From Sistotremastrum niveocremeum HHB9708 (taxonomy: Eukaryota; Basidiomycota; Agaricomycetes; Sistotremastrales; Sistotremastraceae), in the NCBI GenBank assembly GCA_001630475.1, contig KV419433.1:22928-86927 (forward strand): a stretch of DNA of 64,000 bases. The letters are read 5' to 3'. This document shows, piece after piece, positions 25,401 through 38,000 of the stretch. How positions within the stretch are numbered: position 1 is the first letter of the stretch; every line of letters starts with the position of its first letter. The notes beneath the pieces are model-generated. The model saw only the letters and a list, made by a program, of their open reading frames with translations. It was not told the DNA's origin and ran no database searches. A program made the translations under genes and the position numbers.

Positions 25401-28122
25401 ACGGGGGTTCTCACTGATCGACACGAGCTCGGGTTCTGATATGGCGCGTTCATCGAGATGCGCGACTTCGAGATCTTGGACGATTGTAATCAAACTTTCG
25501 GGAACTTTGGAGCTGGATAATTGGCCCCTTTTACTTGCATTTGGACGTTTTCGATGCTGTCCGATCGGCGATGGTTACCTATCATTTGCCATTTCTCGGA
25601 AACTCGAGAGACTTTGGGGATTCTCATTCGCTGCAACCATCTGATAACTCAGGAAAGAGTCGGAAGTTGTTTTGGATACTGGTGTTGTGCTTTTACGGCC
25701 GCCAGGACTTGATATGAACGTCAATAGCGCGAGGGGTGTCGGGTGTCGCCGGAAACGTGGCTTTTTGGCCTCGAGGAGGTATGATTCATTGAACTTGAGT
25801 TCAAAGCGCTTGAAACTGACGTAGAACGTGCGCATTAGCCCACTAGTTCTCTTCATGACACACCGCCGGAGCCGCGCCCAAAGTATCGACCTGGACCATC
25901 TGATATACGCCTCAAAATTTCGGGTTCATGATATCTTGATGCTAAGATGCGGATTTTGTGGAATTATTGACCTGTGATGTCGGCAGTGTGCTCTCGAGAA
26001 TGTTGTTGAACCCTCCGAGCCATTCGCCAGACTCAGGATATTCCTTGGGCCTAGCAGGGGCCCGTTATTCGATCTCGGCGGAAATGTTACAAAAAGGACT
26101 CAACGTGCAGTCTACCCGGTCCTAACACCTTGCTCAGCTCTCTCGACAGCCTCTCGGTCTCTCTGACGGCACATATCGCATGCGGGAGTCGGTGTCCTGA
26201 CGGCCAGTCAAAAAAGTCAGCTTGGGCTTCTAGACGCGCGCTATATCCTCATCCATAAGGTAACTCCGCACACCGATAGAACTGTCATGAAAAGAAGCGC
26301 TGATTAGTACATGATTAGACGGAGATGAACGGACGCCACTCGCCTCGCGGAAACTAAGAGCTTGAGTGATTACGACTCGTGTACTCCCTTTCATCGTCAG
26401 CTCGCCCCCTGCCCCAACAGCCAAGTATACCATCAGCGATGTTTGCCAAGCTAGGAGATATTCGTAAGCATACCTTTCAGTGCAGTCAATTGGAAAATTC
26501 AGAAGCCTGATCATATCATATTTGACAGACGAGCGTCGACAGAGGACTGGAAACGAGAGAGGTACGGCGAGCGGGTGAATAAGGAGCTGAAGCGCCCTAT
26601 GGCCATGGATTCGCCGGAATTGAGTTGAATTGCAATGTCTTCAGGACTATGGCAGGGAGTGTACTCGAGCGACGGCTTAAGCGCCGGACTCCGTGGCTGT
26701 TGAGAGGGGGTTGACGATGATTTGGTTGACATGTGACACTCTCCGGTTGGGACTGGTGGATCAAGGAGTGTTTTGAAAGCTATGAGACCGGACTACGCTG
26801 ATAACACGATGTGATGAGCGAGCCGAGGGGGGTCGAGAGGCTCTAATGGCAGGTCGCTCGTGGAATATTGAGTGGGAGTCTGACGCTCGCGACAATGATG
26901 ACAGTGTCGTCAGAGAGCTGGTCCTTTAGTACGATTGTAAAGCATGTAATCGTTTTGGGCGAGAGGAAGGGAGGAAGAGGTGGGTGGCCTCTGTGGTTCG
27001 GTGTTGATCGTCGTCCACGGAGTGGCTTCGCGTTTGGAGGCTCTGAGAGGCGGTCCTGAGAGTCCTGGATGAGCGTGTAGCTTTGAATGGATGTCGGGAT
27101 GTGTCTGACCGAATGGTAGGACAGGACGATGTCTCACTGGCTCTCTGTTGATTTTTTGCTTCCGCCATTGTGCAGACGACGATCCTACCCATTCTTATCT
27201 ATCCTGATCCATTCGCTCTTCCACCTCGCCAGGGACCTCTTTCCACCTCATTATATCCTAACGACCACTTTTCTTCATCATTGGATGTCTCTTTCATGAT
27301 CTCTCATCGGGGTGGCAACCTAGGTGGTCTACCCTACATGCGCTCACGGTATGTGATCGATGCACTTGTGGACGGTGTTTGACCTCATATTCTTCTTTTC
27401 TCTCTGCTCAGATGCTCTATTGGTGATCAGAGTCCATCGGCCTATGTGGCAAAGCTCACGGCGATGGGAGTGACCAGATATTGCTTCCGATGTCTTGAGG
27501 CTATTGTCTCCTTCGCTGATTTGGCAGGGATGCTCGGTTGCTGTTTGTATCTCAAGACGTGCCAATCAACGCAATGGGTATTATGCGCATTGAGAATAAG
27601 GCGGTTGTTGATTCGAGGAGGAATTGTGCATGCATCGATCAATGCGCGTTGTTTGACGATATTTGGATTCCGCATCCGGCTGTAAGTCTCTCCCTTTTAA
27701 CACACGATCAGAGCATTTTCTCATTGTGAAAATGGAACTTTCCAGCGCTATGGAATTCATGAGATGCTCAAGAATTATTTCCGAGAAAATCCGAGCGAAA
27801 TCCATGAACGTCAGCCGAGAACTGGGACCAATGCGACGATACAAGGCCCACAGGCTCTTGTATAAACAAGACCAAAACAACGCCATTCCTCATCGTCCAG
27901 GACTATAGCACAACGGCCCACAATGGCAATCGCTGATCATAGCTGCCCATTGTCCGTCGCTTCGGACGCTATGGGCCTCGAAAATTTAAATAGCTCGGGC
28001 CAGAGATGCCATTTTCTCTTCTTCAATACCGCTCTTCAATTTCTTGCTGCTGCAACTTTTTCCTCGTGCCTGGCGCATTTTGCAAACCCCAGTATACCTC
28101 CTAATACTCCAATCAGCAACTC
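22488..28122. other. Gene-poor region of 5.6 kb
   Basis: No confident gene apart from the fragment listed at 27324-27865. Many frames of 60-125 codons exist on both strands. Those at 24028-24482 (plus) and 26230-26732 (minus) read somewhat protein-like but do not join into a model and match nothing I know. There is no clear long repeat, terminal repeat or RNA gene. It could be decayed duplicate genes. Confidence 0.4.
27324..27865 (+). CDS. Possible small multi-exon gene or gene remnant, unknown
   Basis: I do not recognise it. Four segments, 27324-27348, 27412-27469, 27528-27681 and 27746-27865, join through GT-AG sites into one frame of 118 codons plus TAA (357 bases). The middle reads LLFVSQDVPINAMGIMRIEN and then CACIDQCALFDDIWIPHPA, followed by RYGIHEMLKNYFRENPSEIH, which looks like folded protein rather than noise. 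No start codon is found: TAG precedes the first segment in frame, so an upstream exon is needed. Competing frames exist in the second and third segments, and an antisense frame overlaps. It may be a pseudogene. Confidence 0.3.
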
Positions 28123-30387
28123 ATGGGTCCCTCCGACGATCACCCACCAAGTGAAGACCTTTGGTCCAATCGCAACATCGACAATGCGATCAATCTCTCC
28201 ATGTTTATTGCACAGACGTCCGATCGACCGCAGGCGGTCGACAACCCTGGGACTCAAAGCCCACCGTTATTCTCAAACTCCCAGGCAAGTCTCATAACTA
28301 TATATTCACGACCTGGTGTTTACTTTGATATAGGGAACGCTATCCTCCCCCCTGCAACCGGGCACGCCTTCCCAAGGGGCGTCTTCATCTGATATAAGTC
28401 CTTCGGACTTTCTGGGGACCCACTATTTGTCCGAGTTATCCGCTCCTTCTTTCGGACTGGGTCTTGAAGAAATCCTTTCTCTCAATGGTGGTTATACAGG
28501 CCCTACATCTTTCACACCCGAATTCGATTTATGGACTGGTGAACCCAGCCATTCCTTGTCGGCTGGTTTCCGACTTTCAGAGCTCTGGGCTGATGTGACC
28601 GAACGTGAGTAAAAAGTCTTCATCTGCGTCCAGTCCCTAATGGTTAGCATTAGCCCTTCCTGTTCCAGCTCCCGAACTCGGTGGCCCAGTTCTGACACTC
28701 GATGACCTTGCATTGCCGCCAATGCCACTGCTGCCACCGCTGCCGCCCACTGTAGATCCTAGTCCCCCCGCCCCTCTTAACGATTTCTTTCCTCCTCTCC
28801 CTACTCCTACTCCTCCTCCCACCCAACCTTCGGGGTCAAAGAAGCGGAAAGCGTCATCGAAGCTCGAAGAGTCAAAAGATGCTCCATCGAATCCGGGCAG
28901 GCGTAAGCGTCCTCGTCTCGAAGCCAACGCGTCGCAGGCTGGACCTTCGACACCAAAGCAACACGACCCCCCTACCCCCAGTCATTCAACCCCATCCTTC
29001 GCCATTCCTAGCACCTCATCTACCCCTCTGCATCGTTATTCACCTACCCAGTCTTCCCCTCTCGCTAGACCACCCGTCACTGCCGTCAGCCCATCAGAGT
29101 CCCAGAGTAGCAGTGTTCCACACCGTCCCCCGACTGCACGCTCGCATCGAGGACCTCCGTCCAGTCCACCAGCGGCACCCGTGGCATCTGGTTCGGCTAT
29201 AGGACCTCTTGCAGCGCCCACCAGCTCGTCTCCGACTCTATTGGAGTCAGAGGCTCCGGTAGCAGGACCTGTCGATCTTCCTCTTCCTCCTGCTCCCACC
29301 CGAAGCAAGAGGAAGAGAGACGTTTCAGACGACGCGCAAGAGGTCCAAGCCCCATCCAAACGTACGAGGCGGAAGTCGACTACAAGGAAGGGGAAAGCCA
29401 AGGCTACGGATGAGGACTTCGAAGAGTGGGGTATGCGATTTGCCTACGACCCTAACGAGACCATCGTCGCTTCAGAGCCTGGGGAGGGAAATACCAGCGC
29501 GCAGGGGAAGCAGTTCGTTGGAAAGCCGAAGAAAGAGCTCCCTTGTCATTCCGTACAGCGTGATCCGGCAGAGACTCTAGATGAGCTTTTCAGGCGCTAC
29601 ACAACAGGCGACGACAAGTCAGGCTTTGTCTGTGTATACCCGGACCTCGCCAATCCGGGACAGGACGGCGGCAGCATGGTTCCGTGCAGCGACAGGGACA
29701 CCGTGAGGCGTCATTTGCAGAAGTTATATCGCTATGAGCGGAACCTCTATGACCGGGGCAGGCTTCGGCTACAGGACGCGCGTTTGGTGAATCTCTTCCA
29801 TTACTGCAAGAAGCTGGTGAAGGATTCTTGCGTCTATGAGTGCAAGGATGATGAGTGCATGAAGAAGGGTGAGCCTGTGACATTCTCTCGGTGGGATGCT
29901 GCCAAACGTCATTACCATCATCCACGTCATCGTCAAAACGTACGTCTGCTGCATCCATTCCGTTGATCTTGTACTCACTTCCGTGTCAGATTTCGTTGAA
30001 GATCGATGGAGAGTATGACCGCGTGGCTATGAGTGCGGAGGAAATCGCAAAATTTGAACTGAAAGAAGAGGAGGAGAAGAGGCGCGCCAAGGCGAAGAGG
30101 GAGGCAGACAAGGAGGCAAAGCAGAAGGCAGAACCGACTCCGAAGCCGAAGCCGGAACCCAAGATGACGAAGACGACGAAGACGAAGACGAAGCCTAAAC
30201 CCAAGAAGACCAAGAACGCTGTTGCTGTACGTTGAATTTCACATCTACCTTCGAGCGATTTGACTTATTCGTTAGTCAGTCTAGTTCTCGAAGGAAGCTT
30301 GAGGAGGCGCTAGAGGATGGTTTAGACGATGTGGAGAATGAGTATGAGGAGGCGGACGATCCAAACGACTCGGACTATCACAACTAA
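28123..30387 (+). CDS. Proline-rich nuclear-type protein with Cys/His finger-like region
   Basis: Function unknown. Five exons: 28123-28284, 28334-28604, 28669-29939, 29990-30226 and 30280-30387 (682 residues). The first intron has a GC donor (CAG then GCAAGT). The N-terminal third is Ser/Pro-rich; residues about 155-350 are a disordered Pro/Ser region with basic patches that look like nuclear localisation signals (GSKKRKAS, GRRKRPR, SKRKRD, SKRTRRKS). From about residue 455 a folded part contains FVCVYPDL, then DTVRRHL, and later CVYECKDDEC with RWDAAKRHYHHPRH. This is Cys-Cys-His-His spacing like two degenerate C2H2 fingers. A Lys/Glu-rich coil and an acidic end (LDDVENEYEEADDP) follow. I infer a nuclear DNA- or RNA-binding protein, perhaps a regulator. 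The family is not one I can name. Confidence 0.75.
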
Positions 30388-30791
30388 TGGTCCTTCCCGC
30401 CCTTCAACCGATAGTGTTCCTTCCACGACTTTATTTTTCTGTAGGCGATCCGAGCGGGCTCGGGGCGCCTTTATTATTAATACTGCTGTGTTGTATTCGC
30501 TCTGTTTTCTGTGTTTCCTGTATTGCTTTGGTTATTTAGTCTGCTGTATTCGCTTTCTAGCATTAATCATGTAATAGTACTCATTTTCTATTCGAGTTCG
30601 AGCTTGTGTTCGAGCAGACGGTTCATGAATACAAGTCGCGTGGGGCTATGGCCATGGGTCATGATCAGGAGAAAAGCTTACGTAAACGACGGGCGCTCGA
30701 TATTTTTTGTTTTCGAAGCTCAGTCGCGCTTTCACTGGAGACTCGTCGACACTCTGCGTCCATCAAAGTTTGATTGCCCTTGTCTCCCACC
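30388..30791. other. Intergenic region upstream of BMS1
   Basis: AT-rich 3' flank of the proline-rich gene, then the BMS1 leader. No gene is seen. Confidence 0.5.
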
Positions 30792-33700
30792 ATGGAAGAC
30801 CGACCTCACAAGGCGCATCATGCAGCTCAGTCAGGCGCGAAGGCGGAGAAGAAAGCCGACAAGAAAGGGAAAGGGAAGGCGAAGCAGCAGGGATTCAATG
30901 AAAAGGTACGTCCTACTGTTAGGTCTATCATATCCTGGGATTCTGATATCATTTTACTTGGACTCAGGCCTTTGCACCCAAGTCTGGCCGGAGGGCTGAT
31001 AGACAAGGTCGACGAGCGGTTGAAATTGACCAGACGAGGTTGCATGTTCCTCTCGTGAACCGGACACCCGACGACGAGCCTCCACCTGTGATCGTTGCTA
31101 TTGTCGGACCTCCAGGGGTGCGTCTTGATATCTCTGTGCTCATGCAAAAGTTGCTGAGGAAGGTCTGTAGGTTGGCAAGACCACTCTCATAAAGTCGCTT
31201 GTGAAGCGCTACACCAAGCACACCTTGACCGAAGTCAAAGGTCCTATCACGGTTGTGAGCGGAAAGAAGAGACGACTGACATTCGTTGAATGCAACAATG
31301 ATATGAATTCCATGATTGATATCGGGAAGATTGCCGACTTGGTTCTCCTAATGATCGACGGTTCATTCGGTTTCGAAATGGTACGCTACTGTCATCATTC
31401 TTCTACAGCTCTATATTCATAAACATCCTATAGGAAACCTTCGAATTTCTCAATATCCTCCAAGCCCATGGCTTCCCCAAAGTCATCGGCGTCCTAACCC
31501 ACCTCGACCTCATCAAAAAACTCGCAACACAACGTGCCACCAAGAAAGCGCTCAAAAAGCGTTTTTGGACAGAGATCTACCAAGGCGCAAAGCTCTTCTA
31601 CCTCTCCGGCATCCTCAACGGACGTTACCCCGATACCGAAATCCTCAATCTCTCCCGATTCATCAGCGTCATGAAATTCCGACCTCTTGTCTTCCGAAAT
31701 ACACATCCCTATATTCTCGCAGATCGATTGGAGGATATGACTCCTCGACAGGATGTCGTCGCTAATCCGAAGATGGATAGGACAGTGACATTATATGGAT
31801 ATCTTCGTGGGACGAATTTACGAGAGGGCACGGCGGTGCATGTACCTGGAGTTGGGGATCTGAGAGTGAAGAGTGTGAAGGCACTTGGAGATCCTTGTCC
31901 ACTACCGACAACCGAAAGCGAGAAGAGGAGAAAGCTGGCTGATCGACAACGACTTATACATGCCCCTATGAGTGATGTTGGAGGAGTACTCTATGACAAA
32001 GATGCGGTTTACATTAATGTCGGAGGAAGCTTCACGAGAGGGGCGGAAGGAGGTATGTTCTTTCTTGTCATTTACCACGGGCTTGTGCTCATGATGGAAC
32101 AGTACCTCAAGGCGAGGGAGAGCAGATGGTCATGGACCTGCAAGATGTCGATGAAGGGATCGAAGCCGGTATAAAGAAGAGTCAGATAAGGCTCTTCGGG
32201 ACGTCAGAGAAACCCCTCAGTGTTGGCGATGCTCGATTGCCTGGCTCCGATGAGTCTGATGACGAGTCTGAGAGCGACGCGTCTGGCTCAGGTTCCGGAT
32301 CCGAGGACGAAGACGAAGCATCCGACGTCGATTCAGAGCTTGGCGATTCGGACGAGGATGCTGAAGACGACGAAGAAGAGCAGGAAGAGGACCTGGACGA
32401 TCCCTCTCGTGGTGATCGAGGTCGAACTTCTCTGCGTCGTCCGCCACGTTCATTACCATCTCTCCCTTCGACATCAAAATCGAAAGAAGGACGAGAAGAA
32501 GTCGAATATGCCGAGTCGGATGATGATCTTGGAGACGAGAGCGGCCCTTCGAACCGCGTTGATCAGGACGATCATGTTGAGATCGGCGACGACGACGAAG
32601 ATGACGAAGATGAAGATGCTGACGAGGACGAAGATGAAGAGGACGAGGCTCCCCGATGGAAAGCAAATCTTGCACAGAAGTCTCAAGAAGCTTTCAAGCA
32701 ATCGATGAAACGTCGGAAAGTGGACTGGATATCCCTCGTCTACTCTACCGAACTCGACCCTGTCGAAGTCGTTCGACGCGGTACCGGGCACGATATTCCT
32801 TCAGATTCTGATTCAGAGAATGGCGAGGAGGAAGAGGACGAGCTGTTCGTTGTTAAGAAGGATAAGGATGGGACTGGGGTTGGCGAACAGGAGGTCTTGG
32901 ACCAAATCAAAGAGGCTATCGATGAGGAGAGCTTGGAGAGATGGGAAGATGAAGATGTCTTGGATGGGATTCGAGGTCTGTTCATCACCGGCGGTCAAGG
33001 AGGTGATGGTGCTGGCGAAGCGGAGGGAGGCGAGGAAGAAGGAGGGGACTTCGAAGATCTCGAAGCTGGCGACGGTGCCGAGAACGAAGAAGGCGAAGAT
33101 GGAGAATCTTCAGCTCCTACACCAAAACCAACGATGAGCCTCGAGGAATCGCGTGCTGCAGCCCTAGCAGCGAAGAAAGAAATCCTGAAGCGCAAATTCG
33201 ACGAACAGTACGATGATCCCGATGATCCCGATGGAGGGGAGAAAATGGATTTCTACGAGACGAAGAAAGACGAGATGGCTCGACAGCTTGCGCTGAATGC
33301 GAAGGAATTTGAGGGGCTGGATAAGGAGAGCCGATTGATGGTTGAAGGTCATCGACCGGGTTCATACATCCGTATCGAGCTGATGGACGTCCCTTGCGAA
33401 CTCATCGATTCCTTCGATCCTGCTTATCCTCTTCTCGTCGGTGGACTTCTTCCCGCAGAGGAGAAATTCGGCTTCTTACAAGTCAGGATCAAGAGACATC
33501 GATGGTACACCCGGACGTTGAAGACGAATGATCCGTTGATCTTTTCGCTTGGGTGGAGGAGATTCCAGAGTATACCGATATACTCGCTGGATGACCATTC
33601 GATACGGATGCGGATGCTCAAGTATACTCCGGAGCATATGCATTGCTATGCCACCTTCTATGCACCTATATCCCTCCCCAATACCGCCTTCTGCGCCTTC

Positions 33701-34663
33701 ACATCTCTATCCTCCGGAACATCGAATTTCCGAATCAGCGCGACGGGAGTGGTACTTGACGTTGATCGATCGAGTAAGATCGTCAAGAAGATCAAGTTGA
33801 CGGGTTACCCGATGAAGATATTCAAGAACACCGCGTTCATCAAGGATATGTTCAATTCGGCGTTGGAAGTAGCCAAGTTCGAGGGTGCGAATGTAAGGAC
33901 GGTTTCCGGCATTCGAGGGCAGGTCAAGAAGGCGCTGGCGAAGCCTGATGGAGCTTTCAGAGCTACTTTCGAAGATAAGGTTCTTATGAGCGGTACGTGC
34001 TTGGCTATTGTTTGAGATATCAAAGACTGACAAAAAACTGTAGATGTCATATTCTTGAGAGCTTGGTATAGCATCGAGCCGAGGAAGTTTTATAATCCGG
34101 TGACTTCGATGTTGCTGAAAGATAAGGGAGAATGGAAAGGGATGAGATTGACGGGCGCTGTTCGTCGGGACGAGGGGATCAAGACTCCCCTCAACGTCAA
34201 CTCCACGTACAAGGCACGTACAGTCTCGATTTCTTATGCAGGACCGACTGACCCGAGTTTGCAGCCCGTGGAACGGATTGCTCGTCGTTTCAATCCTCTC
34301 AAAATTCCCAAGAAGCTCCAAGAAGCGCTCCCCTACGCGTCGAAACCCAAAGTTATGAAGCCTCAGAAGCGCGAGACATATCTTCAGAAACGAGCCGTGG
34401 TTCTCGAGCCGGAGGAGAAGAAAGCAATTGCACTCATGCAACAGATACGAGCAATCCGGAAAGACCAGGTCGTTAAGCGGAAGGAGAAGAAACATGAGCG
34501 AAATGAGCAGAAGAGAAAAGAGATTGAGAAACGCGAGGAAGGGAGGAAGGAGAAAGAGAAAGAAGAGCGCAAGGAGTACATGAGGGTGGCAGGTATCAAG
34601 AAGAAGAGGGAGGAGGCGCTCGAGAATGGTCAGGGGAGGTCGAAGAGGCGACGGATGAAGTGA
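30792..34663 (+). CDS. BMS1: Ribosome biogenesis GTPase BMS1
   Basis: Nucleolar GTPase of the small-subunit processome; with RCL1 it drives early 18S rRNA processing (family knowledge). Six exons: 30792-30905, 30968-31117, 31171-31380, 31434-32052, 32103-33992 and 34044-34663 (1200 residues, usual length). The N-terminus is a basic tail. The P-loop GPPGVGKTT (about 85-93) is split by the 31118-31170 intron. [14 protein letters not shown] and [16 protein letters not shown] follow, and [12 protein letters not shown] serves as a TKxD-like base motif. The AARP2CN-type region is followed by long acidic tracts (bases 32240-32650 and 33000-33110), then the C-terminal elongation-factor-like half with [17 protein letters not shown] and [17 protein letters not shown]. 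The tail is a Lys/Glu/Arg coil. It is head-to-tail with NUP192. Confidence 0.96.
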
Positions 34664-35085
34664 TTTCCTACTTTATTTCCAGTATTATAGCAGATCTAAT
34701 CATGTGGTGGCTCTTCACGTTACTGGCTGAACACTGCTGCGCGCGCTATTGTAGTGGATTCGGCCGTTATGTCCGGGAAGAGGCCTTAGGCAAACAGACC
34801 ACAACAACGCACGAAAACGTGCAGCGTTGGCGAGCTCAGAAGCCACGCGAGCTCTCCTTTGACGCTCTGTAATCTTTCGACTTACGACTATCTAATACGA
34901 CATCCTTCGAGTCCGTCTCACACCCAAAAAAGTGGCTTGCGGAATCCACGTCAAAATTCTCAGCTACAAACTGGTTGAACTTGCGTCGAGACTGACGAGC
35001 GTGCTGGACGCCCACCAAAAGATGTACAGCACTTCTATTATGTTTCCTTCACTTTCAAGCTTATTGTGAACAATAGATCGGCGTG
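34664..35085. other. Intergenic region between BMS1 and NUP192
   Basis: 3' flank of BMS1 and promoter of NUP192. No gene is seen. Confidence 0.5.
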
Positions 35086-38000
35086 ATGAACTCTCTCGAC
35101 GCGCTCTACAACTCACTACGCGGACTCGAGCCTACATCCCCAGGCTCGTACCTCCAAGATGTTCATTTCGAACTCATAACGGCTACCCAAACGCTTCGAT
35201 CACTGTTTGATATTCCGCCTCGAAATCCTGCCGAAGAAAGAGAGATCAAATCAGGTGAATGCTATTGTAACATCTTATATATCCCAGCTGACTTCTTTGC
35301 AGGAAAGGCGAAAATTGGGGACCGAACACTAGTCCTGAATGGCGCATTCATCTCAGAAGTCCTTTTCCTCGCCCAGCATCTCGACATATCAGAGCTCCGT
35401 GTCGCAGAGCTGGTGGATACAATCATGTGCACAGATCCGAATCTGATTCCAGAGGACCGGATCGAGAAAGCGATTGCCCTCTATCACTCTCGTCGAGAAA
35501 CTTTGGTTGCATGTCTGCATCTGATTGTGCAGGGAGTGTTTGCAGAAGAAGTTGATGATCGACCGAGGATATTGGGAGAATATGCGAGGAATCAACTGTT
35601 CGGCGATTTAGTTCCGTTGTCAGAAGGGAGGCGAGGCGCATTGGGTGAAAAGATCCTGGAGGAATGCAAGCGGGTCGAGGCAACCATGAAGAGGGTTGCT
35701 GATGCCATCACAAATGCCAAGTCAAGAACTGACCTTCAAGGTAACGAATTACAGTCGCTCTCATTGCTAGATACTGACAGACCCCTACCCAGGTGGCACA
35801 TTGGGCCGAACAGCCCTAGAACTTCGACATAACTACCTTATCCAAGAACGATATTCCCTCACATTCCTCCTGTATCTATGCGCTCAGTCTCGCCTGCTCA
35901 CCGGCATTGACATCGTGAAACTCATCTCTACCCTCGCGGAAAACACTTCCACTTCGAGCGAAACTAGCCCGTACATCCTCTGTACGATCCTGAAGGCCCT
36001 CGATCCTCATGCTCCCGCGCCAAATCCTCTCTTCACCGACCCCGTCTTTATCAAACTGGTCTCACAGCAGCTGAACTTCGGTCCACAAGCTCCTGGCGCA
36101 GGAGCAGCCGCTGGAAGAGAATGGAAATCTCCCAAATCTCTTCCCACTAAGTCTCTCCTTCAAATGAAGTGGGCTCTGTTCGGTCGAGCCGCCCTTGCAG
36201 CCAATGTACGACCTGGGAATGGCTTCACGGAAGAATCTATCGAAGGCTCAATAAAACTCGCCATCGAGAATGATGCCTTCACCGCTCTTCTCGCCCTTGT
36301 CTTCCTCACCGAGTCGTCCCAAAAAAGCAAATTCGGACGAGACCCTCTTAGCTATGCCTTCGCATTGCGCTCGGAGATGAACGAGAATGGATTGACGGCC
36401 AGTATCGGAAGACGAATCAGACCGGAATTCCGAGGTTTCGTGCTCGAGACTGTCCGAGATGCATGTCTGGACCTTATTGGCGATGCGCCGACGATCTTGA
36501 GGAGCGTTCGGATCCGACAGGAAGATCTGCTCGGTGCATCAGCTCACCGCCCCCCACACCATGTTCCATCTGGTACCACCTCATCATCATCGAATCCTCA
36601 ACCTCGAACCGATATCTCCATATTCTTCATTCTACTCGGAACACTCTACACTCTCCTCCCACCAGATTCGGCTTTGGACTTCTTTACACCTCTCGACCCG
36701 AAACAATATTCTCCTCGCGAGGCGAATTTGAATATTTTCTTGAAATGGGCAAGCGACGTCAGTGATTGGGACATGAGAAGAGCGATGTTCGAGATGATTG
36801 CTGGACTGTGTAATGGGAAAAATGTTGCTGAGATGGGCTATAATCTTCTTGCGGGTGGAGGTCAAGGCGTGCTACCTATGGCTGCCCCTGGCATTGTCGG
36901 TATTGGGGCATTGGGCGGATCGGTGGGCGGAGAGGGACTCGCGGGCAGTGGAGGGCTGAGTTGGAAGGCCCTTTTCAGGACGCTCGATCAACTTGCGAGC
37001 AGACTACCCAACCCTCGTAGTAGTGCTCAACATCAACACCAGCAAGCTCAACAACATCAACAGAGATTCCCTAGTTCTCGACCTCCACCCCATGCTCCCA
37101 CCCAGGCACAGGGTGCACCACCTTCTCCGCAGGAGATCTTCCTCCTTTCTTCCTTCCTCTCAATCCTTCGAACGATCGTCTCTTATGCCCCTCGAGCCAG
37201 GTTGGCTCTTCACAATCTCACTTCTCTCCGCGCGATCTCCTCGATCGTGACCCTCATCCCATGCCACATACCTCTCGAACTCAAAGGAGTCCTCTTCGCA
37301 ACTCTCAGTGAATTCTGCAAGGCCGGTGCAGGAGTGGCTGGTGTAGAGATATGCAAGGAGGTTTGGAGTGCATTGGAAGAAATAGAGGTTTTAGGCGGTG
37401 AGGAGTACTCGGGTGTCAACGATGCTCGCGGAGGATTGTTCGGCGGGTTCGGAGGGATAGGTGGAATCGGAGGAGCTGTACAGGTCAAGAGCGGTGTATC
37501 TTTTGAACTCGATGACGTGGAGGTTCCTGGAAAGCGATATCCGTCCACGTACGGCTTCATTACCCTCCTGAATTCCCTCATTCACACACCGAAATCTATA
37601 CCATTATCCAAACGACTTCTCACATACGAGCCCACGCACACTGTCCCTGATAATCTCGGTGCTCCAAGGAGACCCCCGGGTATTGGACCCTATGTGAAAT
37701 TTGTGATTCACAAAGTCCTCTTACCCACATTGAACGAGAGGAATCCCAGGGAGTATGCGGACACTGCGGAAAAGTGGATGATGATCGATGAGTGTCTCTG
37801 TTTCTTGGAGAATTGTCTTGCTTCGTACCCTCTCGACGAGTTACTGCATCTCGCGGATACTGATATGACAGTTATCAGAAGAGCCGTGGCGCATCCCGGA
37901 TTTGAGGTTCTCCATCAGCTTCTGACGGATTCCCCACTGGTGAACGCTCTCCTCAACTATCTTCATCAAGGAGCATCGTTCCTCGAATCTTCCTCATCGT

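Noticed and set aside
26926-27192. Minus-strand frame starting MGRIVVCTMAEAKNQQ
   Set aside because: Low-complexity Ser/Arg/Thr-rich sequence with no continuation and no domain.
28637-29958. Antisense frames over the proline-rich gene (Gly-rich and Cys/Pro-rich peptides)
   Set aside because: Low-complexity mirror of Pro/Ser codons. The sense gene has consistent splicing.
32217-32791. Second frames (plus and minus) over the acidic tract of BMS1
   Set aside because: Repetitive GAC/GAA/GAT codons stay open in several frames. BMS1 itself is certain.
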